A stretch of 64,000 nucleotides of DNA from NCBI RefSeq assembly GCF_028009165.1, contig NC_079243.1, positions 3,534,001-3,598,000 on the forward strand, in the 5' to 3' direction. Below the pieces are notes generated by a model. It saw only the letters and a list, made by a program, of their open reading frames with translations, did not search any database and was not told the DNA's origin. How positions within the stretch are numbered: the first letter of the stretch is position 1; each line of letters opens with the position of its first letter. Shown here in pieces: positions 44,544 through 60,198 of the stretch. The DNA comes from Akanthomyces muscarius. Its lineage: Eukaryota > Ascomycota > Sordariomycetes > Hypocreales > Cordycipitaceae. The position numbers and the translations under genes were made by a program.

Positions 44544-46768
44544 ATGACGGCGCCTCCTCCTCTGCCGCCGCGACAACTACGTCGACAGCCCACATCTCCA
44601 GCAACCCCGCCCCAACGTCCAAATGATGGCCTCTTGGCGTCTTCTAGTATCGGGATTGGCTATTCCACCAACTTGGATGCTTCAGACCCCAGAACGTCGT
44701 CGTCTCAGTCGTTGATAGCACCCGCGACAGAGTTTGATACCCGGCGCTCGCTGCTCGTCGTGTACATTCACGGCTTCTATGGCAATGATCAGTCCTTTAG
44801 ATCCTTCCCAGCGCACGTACATGCTTTCCTCACCGAGCTTCTGTCCGAAACACACATTGTTCATTCAAAAATATACCCTCGTTATAAGACCTACAGAGCT
44901 ATTCAGGTTGCAAGGGATAACTTTAGTGCCTGGCTCGAGCCGCATGAGTCTCCCACTACTGATGTCATTCTTGTTGGTCACTCCATGGGAGGCTTGCTGG
45001 CTGCAGAGGTTGTTTTGATGGTAATATACCCTTGCCTCTATACCGATTTGAATGCCAGCTGACTTGTGACATTCAGCCTAATCGCGATCCGCATCTCCAT
45101 CAACCATTCAAGCACCGAATACTGGGCACCTTGTCTCTGGATTCGCCATTTCTAGGCTTAAACCCCGGAATAATCGTATCCGGATTGTCAAGTCTGTTCC
45201 AGCCTGCGCCAAAGACTGACAAGGAGACTGTGGGCTCTGCGTCTCAGTCCTCACTCGGCGTAGACCCGTCTGCGAGCGACCTACAGCTGCCGCTATCTGA
45301 AATTGCATCCAATGCCTCTACCACATCATCTCCACCAGTTCGACCGAATGAGCTCTATGACCCTCCCTTCTTCAATGATGTTCCTTTTAGAGAGAAACCA
45401 CTGCTCTCAAGACTGCGGCACTTTGCTTCGAAGCACAAGACTGAAGGCATATTTAACGCTATAGGCAATCACATTATTTCTCATCTGGAATTTGGTGGTT
45501 GTATAGCTGATTATCCAGAACTTTCTGCTCGGTACAAGCGGATACGAGCTCTGGAGGATGTTGATGAGCTTAAAGCAATCTCTGAAGGCCACCCGCCGGC
45601 GGCGCACAGACGTGTTCGATTTGTCAACTATTACACGCTGTCGCCGGGCCGTCCCAAGCCATCACCTCAAATGGGTGGCTTATCGGCTGGCAATCTGCCG
45701 CTTTCGACGCTGAGCTTGGATGATTTAGAATCGCAGGACGAGAAAGTCGGCGAATCTGTGGTAAAAGCCGACTCACATCCTAGTCCTGGCGCTGAACAGC
45801 TGTCAGATGCGAATCGTGCAGCGATTGATGGTGACTCGGATGGAGGGGGTCTTTATGAGGCGGAAGATCTCAAGCCAGAAACAGATGGAAAGTCAATCGC
45901 CAACAGAGCATCAGGTGATGACGATGTAGATGACAATTATGATTCGGACAACGAGAGCCACGGCTCTATGCTCCATCTTGATCCTGTCCCGATCCTCGAC
46001 GAAGATGAGGAAGAGGACGAAAAGCTGGAAAGACCAAGAACGGAAGCAGAGGACGAGAAGGATAAAGGGGACAAAAAGTATGAAGAGGACGAAAAGACAA
46101 AAAAGGAAGAAAAGGCAGAAACAGAAGAAGGCACCATGGGAGCACATCCGATTGCCACACCATCCGCCAAAGAAAGCCAGCCAGATCTCGACCTCGACCT
46201 CGCTCCTATCCCGCCCGAGCCTGAAGAGCCAACGCCTCCCGACCTGACCAAGTACACGGACAAGGACGCCCGCAAGCAAGCGGAAAAGGAAGCCAAGCGC
46301 CAGCAAAAGGCCTACCAGCAGGCCGTCAAGGACCGCAGCAAGGCCATCCGCGAACGCGAGAAGCTCCTCGAGAAGCGCCGCAAAAAGTCCGCCAAGGAGG
46401 CCGAGCGGCTCGAGAGAGAAACCAACAGGGAGATGCAGGGGCTGCTGAAGCAGAAGCAAGCAGCGGAAGCGGCCGCAGCGGCCGCTCAGCAAACCTCCCA
46501 CGATGGTGCGCCCGAGACCACGCCACCACGACCCGCCCAAGAGCAGCCCAGGAAGCTGCGCAAGTTCTGCACGCTCCCAGGCAAGGCCCGCGGGCGGCGC
46601 GACCCGGCGTGGGTGGACGTCTACATGGCCGACGTGGACGAGGTCGAGGCGCACTGCGGGCTGTTCGCGCCGGGTCCGCACTACGACAAGCTCGTCGGCG
46701 ACGTGGGCAGCCGCGTCATGGCGTGGGTGCACGACGATATGTCGACGAGGGCGGCCATGGCCATGTAA
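44544..46768 (+). CDS. Alpha/beta-hydrolase (lipase-like) with long charged C-terminal region
   Basis: Two exons (44544..45020 and 45077..46768) give 722 aa. The N-terminal half is a DUF676/PGAP1-like alpha/beta-hydrolase: VVYIHGFYGNDQSF forms the oxyanion region, and the nucleophile elbow GHSMGG gives Ser147. The next exon supplies LGTLSLDSPFLGLNPG, the lipase segment after the nucleophile. The expected Asp and His of the triad cannot be assigned with certainty. After about residue 420 comes an acidic then Lys/Glu-rich region that should form a long coiled coil (KQAEKEAKRQQKAYQQ...), and finally a folded-looking end FCTLPGKARGRRDPAWVDVY. Proteins of this layout are common in filamentous fungi, usually annotated as hypothetical serine esterases; the substrate is unknown. 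A (CACTAC)n tract follows the stop codon. Confidence 0.83.
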
Positions 46769-47237
46769 TGGGGAGATATTTCGGCTTCCTAATGACTTGA
46801 TGAACTTCTGATCCAAGGTATATATATACATATATAGCCACCATACACATAGATTGCCCTATCCACTACCACTACCACTACCACTACCACTATCATCTCC
46901 TGGTCGTATCCCATAGCTAGATGCCACAGTGCGTACTTAATACATTCAACTAACACGCGTCGCTATATCTTCCTGAATGGGTTCATGAAGATCAGTTTCA
47001 TATGTTCATTTTTGCAGTCTATGTACAATCGATACATGGTTATGCAACTGATTTTTCCCAGTCATGTATACTAAAAAAATAAAAAAAAATAACCAAAAAA
47101 AGGCCATCCCGAGAATATCCTGGCTTTCCTTGTTTTTCCTCCATTCTTTTATGCTCCGGCTCCCAATGCTTGTGCGTCAAAAAAAAATTAAATTCATAGT
47201 CGTTATTTTTTTCTTCTTCCAAAATAAGCCAACTCAT
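46769..47237. other. Convergent 3' intergenic space (hydrolase / HET gene)
   Basis: 470 bases between two convergent stop codons. It is AT-rich, with TATATA stretches and A runs, and includes the hexanucleotide repeat listed separately. No gene. Confidence 0.6.
46864..46893 (+). repeat. (CACTAC)5 hexanucleotide repeat
   Basis: Four perfect CACTAC units and one CACTAT just after the hydrolase gene, probably in its 3' UTR. Confidence 0.85.
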
Positions 47238-49919
47238 TCAGTAAAGGTCAAGCTCTCGCAACCTGGTCTCGAGGCCCTTCTTCTCACCAGAGACAGAGGC
47301 GACGCCCTCGAGGGTGGCCTCACCATCTTCCTCATCCTTGGACTCCTTCATTGTGAATTCCGTCGAGCCAAAGCTGACAACGCCCAGACGCACGAGCCGC
47401 TGCTCCGGCTGCCATTCTTTCGGTGCGCACAAGAGAGCCGTCACGAGGTGCTCTGCTAGGATGGTGGCTGCTATCGATGGCTTCGTTTCCGGGCTCGTCT
47501 CAGTTTGGCGCCAGTTTCTGCCGGTAAGAAGCATGGCTGTGACTGTGTAGTCACCATCTGCAATGGTCGCGGCCGTGCTGGGACTTGCTTCGGCGGGCGT
47601 GTGAGCGGAGCGCACGAGCAGCAGGATGGTGTCTCGTGTGGCCTGGTCAAATACATCTACAGGCTCGCCAACCTGCCAGTCATCTCCCTTTTTGGTAACC
47701 TTGACATCAAAGCAAAAAGTCTTGATTCGTAGAAAGGTAATGGGTTCTGCACGGCGAGAAATGGCCACCCCGTCAATCTCCCATGAGACCAGCAGGCCAT
47801 CTGCAAAGCCCACGGAAATCTCAGTGCGAGGAGGCGCGCATAAGCCGTCGGCGACAGGTAGGGGTTGGTCGCTTGTCTGGGGTATGCAAAATGAATGCCC
47901 GCTCAGCGAAGCTGGCTGCTCTTCCCTGAGACGCCAAGACAGCCAAGTCCAGGACGGAAAGTGGGCGGCCTTGTCAAGATAACATGGCTCTAGGTCGCTG
48001 TCTGCCTGTCGACTCGACGAAACGATTCGACCAGACCACAACCAGCTCATCGCAATGGCCAGGCGGTCTGTCTGGCTGACAATCTTGACATTGGTAAATG
48101 AGTCTGGATCGAAAAGCGGCAATCCCATAAAGGTATCGACACGGGCTATGTCCCTCGTCGCATACGCTCGTGACAGTCCACGGAATGCATCGAGCCGATC
48201 TTGCGACCTAGAAATCTCACGCGTCATGTACGTTCCTATCAGATTTCGGATGTCGGCACTGCCAATACCGTCCAGGGGGAAGATGCGTCCCAACGGAAAG
48301 CTCGGGGCAAGGCGCAGCGGGATACTGATGCTCTCATGGCAGTGAAGAGCACCGCACTGAAAGTAAGCCTGGGAGGGCGTGAGGACGAGGCGGCGTCGTG
48401 CCAGGAGGCCCTCCTGGAGCGTCCAGGCATTGTTTGCCCATCGCGAGGCAGCGACTTCGACGTCAGGGCGCAACAGTGAAGTGGTGAACAGGCCACTCTC
48501 ATTTTGGAGCGAAAGCTGGTCCTGGTCGCGGGGGACGCTCACGCCAGGGATGCCGTCAGCCACACCGTCACCAGCTGCGACGATCAGTGTCAACGCGGAG
48601 CGTGCAAACACCTCTCCGACCAAGTCCAGCTGCTGCCGCCTTTCCAGCTTATTTTCTCGCGGGGGGAGACAATAGTGGTCAATCCAAACAAATCGGTACC
48701 CCAGTGACAGGGTCAGTGAAAGCGAGTCTTCGAATAGCGCTGGTAGAGTTGCTGGTAACTCTGTGGACTCGGCAAAAGGCTCCAACTCCGAATCTCCAAG
48801 TGCGTAGCTGAGCGTAACGTATTCATAAGCTTGCGTCTCCAGATCTGCCGCCGCAACGACTTTGCGGCTCTCCGCGTCCACGAGCTTCAGAGGTGCTTTG
48901 CGCAGGCCGGCTAGTTTCGTGGCACAGCGTTCATCAGCGTGGTTCTCTCTGCAGTAGTTAATCCAGCAGCGCGGCAAAGATGTGTCGAGAAGCGCAGGCA
49001 CAGTGCGGCCTCGTAATAAGCTGGACGGTAGCTGCTGTGATGAGGGCTGACTGGATTGTGTTCCTGTCTCGCTGCTCGCTCCGTCTTCCCGAGAAGATTC
49101 CAGATATCCCTCGACACCAGTTTCGTCCTCTGCCACACGCAGAATATAGCCGCGCGGTAGTGACTTGTTCTTCGTCGTCACTTCATACACGATCGACCTG
49201 CCAAGTTCATGCTTCTGGCTGATACCGAGTCGCTCAAATGCATGCCTGATGCGAAAGTACGGCGTAAACGTGCTAGTCGCGGACGAGTGCCGCGCCTCCG
49301 TTTCCGATTCGTTCAAGGGCTCAGAAGTTATTGGAGTTGCTGGTCCGTCAATGCCAGCGCCGGGGATGTGGCCGATCATGGCTTGGAAAAAGGTACAGTA
49401 GGGACAGTTGGACACGTCCGTGAGGGTGTGAGCCAGCGGCACCCATGGTCTCGCCTCGCCAGGTTTCCAATCAAACAGTTTCGGGAATCCGATCGCTGCA
49501 CAGGGCTCACATATGAGCTGGACGTCGTCGGCAGCCGCATCTCTATTGGTAGGAGCAGCGACGGCCGGCGCCTTGTCCGTCGCTCCAGGCGCATCTCCGA
49601 TCTCCTTGCCGTTGACATGCGCATTTCCAGCATTCACATCCGCGCCATTTGCATTCTTCTGGCGCGCACCATTTGTCGCATCAGGTGGCACGCCGATAAC
49701 GATGCGACTGGCGCCGGTCCTGGTCCTCTTCTTCGTCGGGATACCCTTGCGCAGGCTGAGCTGGTGGTGGTCGCGCGCACTCTCCAGTCCCGGACCGGCC
49801 ATGCCCTTTTGCTTGCCAGAGCCATTCTCGCCACGGCCCTGCAGGCGCCGGGGCAAGATCTTGGTAAACTTTTTCATAAATTCGGACAGTGCCAGGGGGT
49901 GGGTTTCGTCTGCCCACAC
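47238..49919 (-). CDS. HET-domain (heterokaryon incompatibility-like) protein
   Basis: A single-exon protein of 893 aa. The HET core lies at about residues 370-480. Its three usual blocks appear as YEYVTLSYALGDSE (family: YxxLSYxWG), YRFVWIDHYCLPPRE (family: WIDxxCIxQ) and FARSALTLIVAAG. Later come NNAWTLQEGLLARRRLVLT (RxWTxQE block) and FPSWTWLSWR (PSWSW block), which secures the family. HET domains mediate self/non-self recognition and cell death in filamentous fungi, usually triggered by partner proteins. The N-terminal 170 residues are basic and Ala-rich, low in complexity. A CEPCAAIGFPKLFDW...CPYC segment (about 150-190) precedes the HET region as in many members. The block 1 Trp is replaced by Ala. 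The ATG at 49919 is first; 49877 is an alternative. Confidence 0.87.
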   Translation of the reverse strand: MWADETHPLALSEFMKKFTKILPRRLQGRGENGSGKQKGMAGPGLESARDHHQLSLRKGIPTKKRTRTGASRIVIGVPPDATNGARQKNANGADVNAGNAHVNGKEIGDAPGATDKAPAVAAPTNRDAAADDVQLICEPCAAIGFPKLFDWKPGEARPWVPLAHTLTDVSNCPYCTFFQAMIGHIPGAGIDGPATPITSEPLNESETEARHSSATSTFTPYFRIRHAFERLGISQKHELGRSIVYEVTTKNKSLPRGYILRVAEDETGVEGYLESSREDGASSETGTQSSQPSSQQLPSSLLRGRTVPALLDTSLPRCWINYCRENHADERCATKLAGLRKAPLKLVDAESRKVVAAADLETQAYEYVTLSYALGDSELEPFAESTELPATLPALFEDSLSLTLSLGYRFVWIDHYCLPPRENKLERRQQLDLVGEVFARSALTLIVAAGDGVADGIPGVSVPRDQDQLSLQNESGLFTTSLLRPDVEVAASRWANNAWTLQEGLLARRRLVLTPSQAYFQCGALHCHESISIPLRLAPSFPLGRIFPLDGIGSADIRNLIGTYMTREISRSQDRLDAFRGLSRAYATRDIARVDTFMGLPLFDPDSFTNVKIVSQTDRLAIAMSWLWSGRIVSSSRQADSDLEPCYLDKAAHFPSWTWLSWRLREEQPASLSGHSFCIPQTSDQPLPVADGLCAPPRTEISVGFADGLLVSWEIDGVAISRRAEPITFLRIKTFCFDVKVTKKGDDWQVGEPVDVFDQATRDTILLLVRSAHTPAEASPSTAATIADGDYTVTAMLLTGRNWRQTETSPETKPSIAATILAEHLVTALLCAPKEWQPEQRLVRLGVVSFGSTEFTMKESKDEEDGEATLEGVASVSGEKKGLETRLRELDLY

Positions 49920-51151
49920 CCCTTGTCGCTTTTCTTGCTATGCTCCTTCGCGCGTAATATGACTGGCCTCCTTTTCGACTATGTACGTCCAGCGTTGTCG
50001 CTCCCTAATTTTCCACAAAAAAAAAAGAGGGCTATGCCGTCCCTCGTCAAAAGTCAAGATATACGGTCCAGTGTCATTTTTTTTTTTTTTTTTGTATATT
50101 TCTTTCCGGCGCGTCCGCAGAGCGTGACGAGTTGAAAAGGGGCGCAAGAGGCGTCGGGTCGGGGGAAGAAAAAAAGAGCTCGAGTGTGTGTGGGTGACGT
50201 CTGGACAACGCAGTGAGTCGGTACAATGAAAGGGTGCCAGCAGCTAGTTAGCTACACCAGGTGCACTAGCAAAGTACTAATAAATGCGCCTTGTACCTCG
50301 TTAGCTTTCCTCACGGAAGGCGCTGCGCCGGTACCTGACAGCTGTGCGGCTGCAGGAGCGTCAAAGAGCAGCAGCGTAACCGTGATTGTGTTGAGCAATG
50401 TGCGGGTGAATCACCTAATAGCTGGAGGCATTGGCGGATGCTCAGGGAGTTGACAGAGTCTGACCAGCGAGAGACAGCCGGGACTTTGAAATTGAGGACC
50501 AGGGTCCCAGAGTTCTAGGATTTTGCTGCCCAGCCTAATTAACAGCCGTTGCTTTCCCCACCTCTCATTCCGTCGCGCGCTCTTTAATGCCTGGGGCCGC
50601 GGAGGATTGTTCGGTGGGCTTGTTCTCAGCAGTTCTATCGAGTTTCTAGTGTCTGAGTATGACCAGTTGATAGGTGGTAGCAGCGGTGTTCGGCAGCTCG
50701 CTCCTCCGCTAGCACATCACCTCCATTTCTCGTCTCTTCTCGGACTCGGTGTCTGGCAGAACCCGGCGCGCAAGGCATCGCCGTCGCTTTCAGGTCCGCT
50801 GACTCGTCGCGTCGCCAGAGGCTGATGCACGCTGCCAAGCCACCCACCCCTTCAGTGAAGCTTACTACCCATCGTTGGTTGGCTAGTCTATACAAAACTA
50901 CTGGTCAGACGCTCCCAACGTAAAGAAGACAGGGACCCGCGCCATCCGAAGTCTGTAATAGATAGTTGGTGGCGGAGAGACATGCAGCAATTCCGCGGCT
51001 TTTGCCCCATTAACTTATAATTCGGATCGAACATGCACACCCGTCTTAGAGCAATAAGTGCATACAAGTAATTGATGCCGAGGCATTCGTCACCTTTTTA
51101 TTTCCTACAGCAAATGGGCTCATATATAACAGTGCTTTTAGAAGAGGTCGC
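49920..51151. other. Intergenic space upstream of the HET gene
   Basis: 1.2 kb between the HET gene start and the stop of the next minus-strand gene, with a T17 run at 50077-50093. No gene is recognised. Confidence 0.55.
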
Positions 51152-53002
51152 TTAAGCGAACGCCAAAGTATTGTCGTCGCGGATGACAGCCGCAACACCA
51201 AGCCCTGCCTCGCCTCCAGAAACACAAGGTCCTTTGACGAAAATCTGCACGCATCGTAGTTAGCAAAACCGTAAATAATTTTCAAAATCAAGAAAAACTC
51301 ACTTCGCCTTCGACGTGCTCATCTGTCGTCTTGTGGCTGCCCGAGTCCCTGAGAATCACCTCGACACTGCTCGTCGGCGAGCCAAAGTGCCCCTTTTTAT
51401 CCCCAACTTCGGCACGATAATCATAAAACGCCGTCTGGGCAATCGCTCCCGCAACCTTGGCGGCCGCGAGCGCGTACACGATCCTCGCGCCTGTCAGGAT
51501 GCGCAGATCCGTCAGCACTCCCGGCGACAGACCGGGCGTCTGCTGGCTTCCCGCGCGATCAGCCGTGTAAATCAGACGCAGCTGGCCAGGCGTGGTTCCC
51601 AGTGCAGGCTTGGCAGCCGTCGCGAAGGCTGACAGCGCGTTGGCTGTGGCCATGACGCCTTCGTTGACCAGTTTGCGCTTCGACAGAGAGTGCGCTAGCG
51701 TGCCCAGTGGCGAAGGGAGCTTGGCCATGGCGCGCGAGTGCGTTTGCAGTAGGACCGCGGGGCTGGCGACGATGACGGTTGGGGCAATGCCCTGCGTGGC
51801 CACATCGAGGCCAGCAGCGCGGGGGCCGGCGGCCGAGTTGAGCGCGACGGAGGAGTTCGAGTACAGAGCGGCGAAGGTAATGATCAGTGTGTTGATGTTG
51901 GTCAGGGCGTCGGCGGGGAGAAATAGGTCGGCGTTGGTGAGGCGCGCCTTGGTCGGGATGGCGGCGAGCTGACCCGCGATGCCGGACACGAGGTTGGCCT
52001 GCGTGAAGCGCACCATCTCCTGCTTCTGGGCGTCGGGCTTGCCGCTCTGCCAGAAGGTGACGAGGTCGCCGACAGCAGACTCGGAGTCCTTGCCTTCCGC
52101 AGCAGCCTGTAGCGCACGGCCCGCGTCTGCGGGAGCGTCGCGCACAATGTCCTGCCAGGTGGCGACGCTGACGCTGCCGCCGATACCCTCGGGCACCTCG
52201 TTCCAGTCCATGTGGGCGCTGCCCTGATCCACGACCCAGATGAGCTGACGCAGGCCTTGGTATGCCTTGACGACAGCGTCAAACGGAAATTCGCCGGTAG
52301 CGGTGATGACGGTGTCGACGGCGGAGCGACGCAGCATCGACACAAGCTGGTCCTCGGGCACGCCAAACGGGATCAGCACCGCCGTCAAGTTCTTGCTGAA
52401 GGCGCAGGCGAAAAGAGCAGCGAGCAGCTCAATCGAGTTTGGCAGATAGATGGCGACGCGAATACCTCCCTGATCGCTAATGTGCTGGCCGATTAGGTTG
52501 ATCTGTCTGGTAACGTCGTCTGCATGCAAGTCAGCAGCCAAACTTGACCTACTAGCCGTGACACTGGGCCATCTCAGGGCCTATTTGGCGTCTTACCAAG
52601 ATTGTGCTCTTCGACATTCTGCGAGCCGTGCACCGTCAGGAGCTTCCCTTTGGCACCTGCGTCGCCGCCCTGGACAACTTTGCGCCAGATGTCGCGGAGG
52701 TCGCCATCTCGGCCGCGCGACCACTTGGAAGCGCCGGCCAACTTGACGTTGAGGCCCGAGTTCAGGGGCATGCCGTGCGGCGCCAACGGCGAGCGGTACA
52801 CGGCGCTTTCGCCCTCGTTGCGCACATTCGACGGCGTTGACTGGCGGGCCAGCAGGATCGGGTGCACGTCCGGGTCGGTGGCGTGCAAGATGCGGTAGCC
52901 GAGAATGGCCACGAGCACCGTCACCAGGCCCGTCGAGTAGCCGTTCCACTGGCCAAAGAGCCCGGTGAGCCCGGCATCGAGTGTCTCGAGGATGTTGCTC
53001 AT
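51152..53002 (-). CDS. Membrane-anchored acyl-CoA-synthetase-like protein, apparent pseudoenzyme
   Basis: Three exons on the minus strand (52597..53002, 51303..52519, 51152..51244) give 571 aa. An N-terminal helix (GYSTGLVTVLVAILGYRIL, about 18-37) should anchor it in a membrane. The rest resembles the N-terminal domain of ANL-superfamily AMP-binding enzymes: RVAIYLPNSIELLAALFACAF, NINTLIITFAALY, GHFGSPTSSVEVILRDSG, and EGEIFVKGP restored across the last junction. Two differences stand out. The P-loop signature (normally [YF]TSGTTGxPKG) reads VTFWQSGKPDAQKQEMV, lacking its Thr/Ser/Gly pattern. The protein also ends shortly after the FVKGP region, without the mobile C-terminal domain carrying the catalytic Lys. 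It may therefore be a non-catalytic scaffold or lipid-binding protein. Fungal homologues of similar length probably exist, so this need not be a broken gene. Confidence 0.82.
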
Positions 53003-54583
53003 CTTGTTTCGTTCGTGTGCGTTTCCGTGCGCGATTGCTTCGTCCTGCTTGCTCCGTAGCTGTGCGACCGCAGGGTTGCTCGAGGTGTAGCAGAAAGCGT
53101 GCACTGTTTGACACCTTTAGTGTCCTTTGCTGGGATGGTAAATCCAAAAGTGCACGAGGTGTCGTGCCAAGAGATTTGCCCGAGGCTTGATGATGTAGAG
53201 AGGGGAAAAGGATCCGAGACAAGGTGTAGCGGGAAAAGAGGCGCACAGCTTATCCGTACTCGGTACCGCAAGGTAACGTTGGGTAGCTTCTGGTCGGCTG
53301 CGGTGGGTTTCACGCCTCCCGTCTTACCGTCGGAACTTGCCTCTTAGCTACGCGGGGCGATCCCGCCACTAACTGGTCGATAAATATTCGTAATCAACAC
53401 CGGCAAGTATCTGCAGTTCAAAATTATAGTCACTGCTACAATTCGAGGCACATGGTCGTTGGCAATGCCCAAGTACCTCGTTACCGTGCCGCTGTCCAGT
53501 ACGCTGCTGCAGCATTACTCACTGTCGCTCATACACAAGACCACGATAGAGCACATGTAGCATCATTTGCAGGAACAAAACATTCGATTTTTTTACCCTT
53601 GGACCGCCCAGTCCACTCTGGTTGTCTGTCTATCACGGGGGCATAGCCCAGGTACAAAATGTCGTCTGTAGCCTCATCTGTAGAGAGGCCTCGATCTTGG
53701 CAATCCGTCTTCTTCGTCTCTTTGCCAGGTCAAACCCTTCCATGCCCACGTCCTCATGGCTTTCAAAGAGCAATAACATACATTGCCATGCCATCCCAGC
53801 CGAAATCCATCGAACTTTTGCGTCGAGATGCACTCCTTCATGCTCTTCGATTTCGAAACACAGAAAACCAATATGTTGACCGCTCCAGTCTAATGCTCAT
53901 CGCTCTCAGAAAAAACGTAAAAATCCGTTGCCACAGGCATCCTTTTTGGTGCCGTGGTCGAGCGTCAAGCACATGCCAACCGGAAAACCGAGTAATCCAC
54001 TTTTGTCTATAAAATGCACGACGAGAACATGACCTCTCGTATCATATGAGGAAAACAAAAACCATATTTGCTCAGGGGGGAATTTCTCAACGTAGAAAGC
54101 AAAAATAAGCAGATCGTAGTGCCGTAAATGAATCCAGGCTGTCTGTGCCAGATTCTATCGCACCACGTCCTGCGTGCGTGTCCTTGTTCAAATTCCTCAC
54201 GTCTCCGTCTATGGGTATCAAGCGAGGAGGAAGTTGAAATCAAACAAATGCAATCTATCACATGCGTGTCGTGAAATGCCCCGGGACCGAAACCCGAGCG
54301 CTATAAAGGGTGAAACACCGCCACCCGATAGCGCAGGTCATGATGCCGCCGTGTCGCCAAAAATATCAATGCAATAGCGTCCAAAGGGTCGTAAAAGTAA
54401 AACAGTTCGCGAGAAGAAATTGACAAGAAGGAAAATCAACCAAAAGTGCCGCAATGTCGAGCCGAAACCGCCCGAGCGAGCAGGTGACAGAGAGACTTTG
54501 TCTAGCGGAGAGACTGCAAAACCTCTCAGGCTGTGGCCACCAGCTTCAGTGTTCTGATGGCACACAATCGCTGGCGGCATGAT
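53003..54583. other. Intergenic space between DED1 3' end and the synthetase-like gene
   Basis: 1.58 kb with the synthetase-like gene's promoter and the long DED1 3' flank. Short frames only; no support for a gene. Confidence 0.55.
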
Positions 54584-58430
<3,847 letters not shown>

Positions 58431-60198
58431 ATGTCTCCAGGGGTCCCCAAATCTTTGTCGCAATGGCCGGCAAAAAGAATCATTTGCCCGGACTTCCTTG
58501 TCTTCAAAAACTCAAAGAGCGAAGCTTGGCGTTGGAACAGCTCTTCCTATCCTTACCATTGGTCCCCAAAGAAGAAAGATTTTGAAGTTGGTGTGATGGA
58601 GTGTTGGACTTATGGGCAAGATGCGGAGGGACGGACACCCTCACCGTTTATCAGATATGAGATTAAGGATTTTGACATTGCGCCGACCGAGTCATGGCTG
58701 CGCGAGGACTTCCCTTCACGCGATGGACAGCGACCCTTATCTGGCTTCAGGTTGTTGTTAATTTCCTGTGGCGATGCAGCTCTGGATCCTGGTTTGACGA
58801 GAGACGAAGAAAATCGCCTCCACACTGCCGTTGGAATCCCGGCTTTTCTAAGCCACCATGGCTCTTCAACCAATGGAGGATGTGGAATGTTTTCCCAGTG
58901 CGACGGCAGCTACGGTAAAAGTCTTGGGTTACCATCTGAGGTGTCACTGCTAACTGTACCCGAGTTTTCCTCATTCGAAGAAATTGCGACAAGTCGTCGA
59001 CATCTACAGCCATCAGGTACGACCCAGAAACAAATGTAAGCCTGGGCGTTCTTCACCTTACTACTGGATCGCCCGGGTTCCACCCCGATGATTTCTGGAG
59101 ACTGCCTGCCCAATTCGTCAAGTGCAGCCATCCTCTAGTCTTGCCGCTCCTTGCCACAGAGATGACATTTGACCAATTAGCGTATTGCTTAAGATCCTGC
59201 CAGCAAGACTTGACGGCCATTGAAGCAAAGACGAGACATGGCTTGTTTGGATCTTATTCCCCAAGTGACTATCGAGAACTCATACAACAACTTGGTACAC
59301 ACCAGGCTCAGTCGCATGCAACGTTTGGAGCGATACAATTGTCCAGCCTGTCCGCCCAGTTTCTACGTCGGAAACTGGATCATCTGAACCAAGTCCCTCA
59401 AGAAAAATATCGGAAAAAACTAGAACCTCTCTACGACATGTTGAAAGAGCGAATGGATTTTCTCTTGAGTATTTTGGAGCACGCTCACCTGTTCAGGGGA
59501 ATGAGGGAAAGAAGAGAGTTACAACAAAATGTCGTAAGTAAACCGACCATTTTATTTTTTTCGGCCGAAAGTTTAGGTCCGATTCTAACTTCAAAAAGCA
59601 GCTCTTCAACCTGATAGCCCAAGCAGACAGTCTCGTCAACATCAGCCTTGCGAAAGAGTCGAGAGAGGCTGCCGTCGCGAGCAAGCAAGATAGCTCAGCC
59701 ATGAAGATTATTGCCCTGTTGACCACCTTTTTCCTGCCTGGGGGCACCTTAATCGCGGTAAGCTTTTTGAGATTATAATGGCTATTTCCAGGCTCACAAG
59801 ACAGACTGACGTTTCTCAAGACATTCTTCGCCATGCCCCTCTTTGACTGGTCCAAGCCCTCCATCAATCGGATTGCTAGCGACCACTTCTGGGTCTACTG
59901 GGCCGTGACGGCTCCTCTCACGCTGACCACTATGGCTGGCGTCGTCACATGGGCGCTCTGGCACAATCGTCGCATTGAGCTCTTGCATTTGCAGGGTAGG
60001 GACAATGTGAGCGCCAGCCTTGTACAAAACGGAGCGCGGGTCACTGGCAAGAAAAAAGGTCCCGAAGGAGTGGAAGAAAAGCCGAAAGACAAGACGCAAG
60101 CGTCGATATCTATTACGACATCGTGCGACAAGTCTTCTTTGCCGAACATCTTTCACCGTCGGCATCGCCGCGCTGGCCCTGATACGGCTGAGCCATGA
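58431..60198 (+). CDS. CorA-like two-TM protein (fungal Mg2+-transporter-like family)
   Basis: Four exons, 58431..58914, 58965..59533, 59602..59757 and 59821..60198, give 528 aa. The N-terminal 300 residues are the soluble region of fungal CorA-like proteins, including GSYVFLIRRNCDKSSTSTAIRYDPETN restored by intron 1, and SHPLVLPLLATEMTFDQLAY. A helical stretch leads into VLFNLIAQADSLVN...QDSSAMKIIALLTTFFLPGGTLIATFFAMPLFDW, then HFWVYWAVTAPLTLTTMAGVVTWALW. These are the two TM helices (about 385-412 and 427-450). The canonical CorA GMN loop is absent, as is usual in this fungal branch, so cation transport is unproven. Exon 3 has tandem AAG/CAG acceptors (59599 or 59602); family similarity favours 59602. 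The tail is Lys/Arg-rich. Confidence 0.82.
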
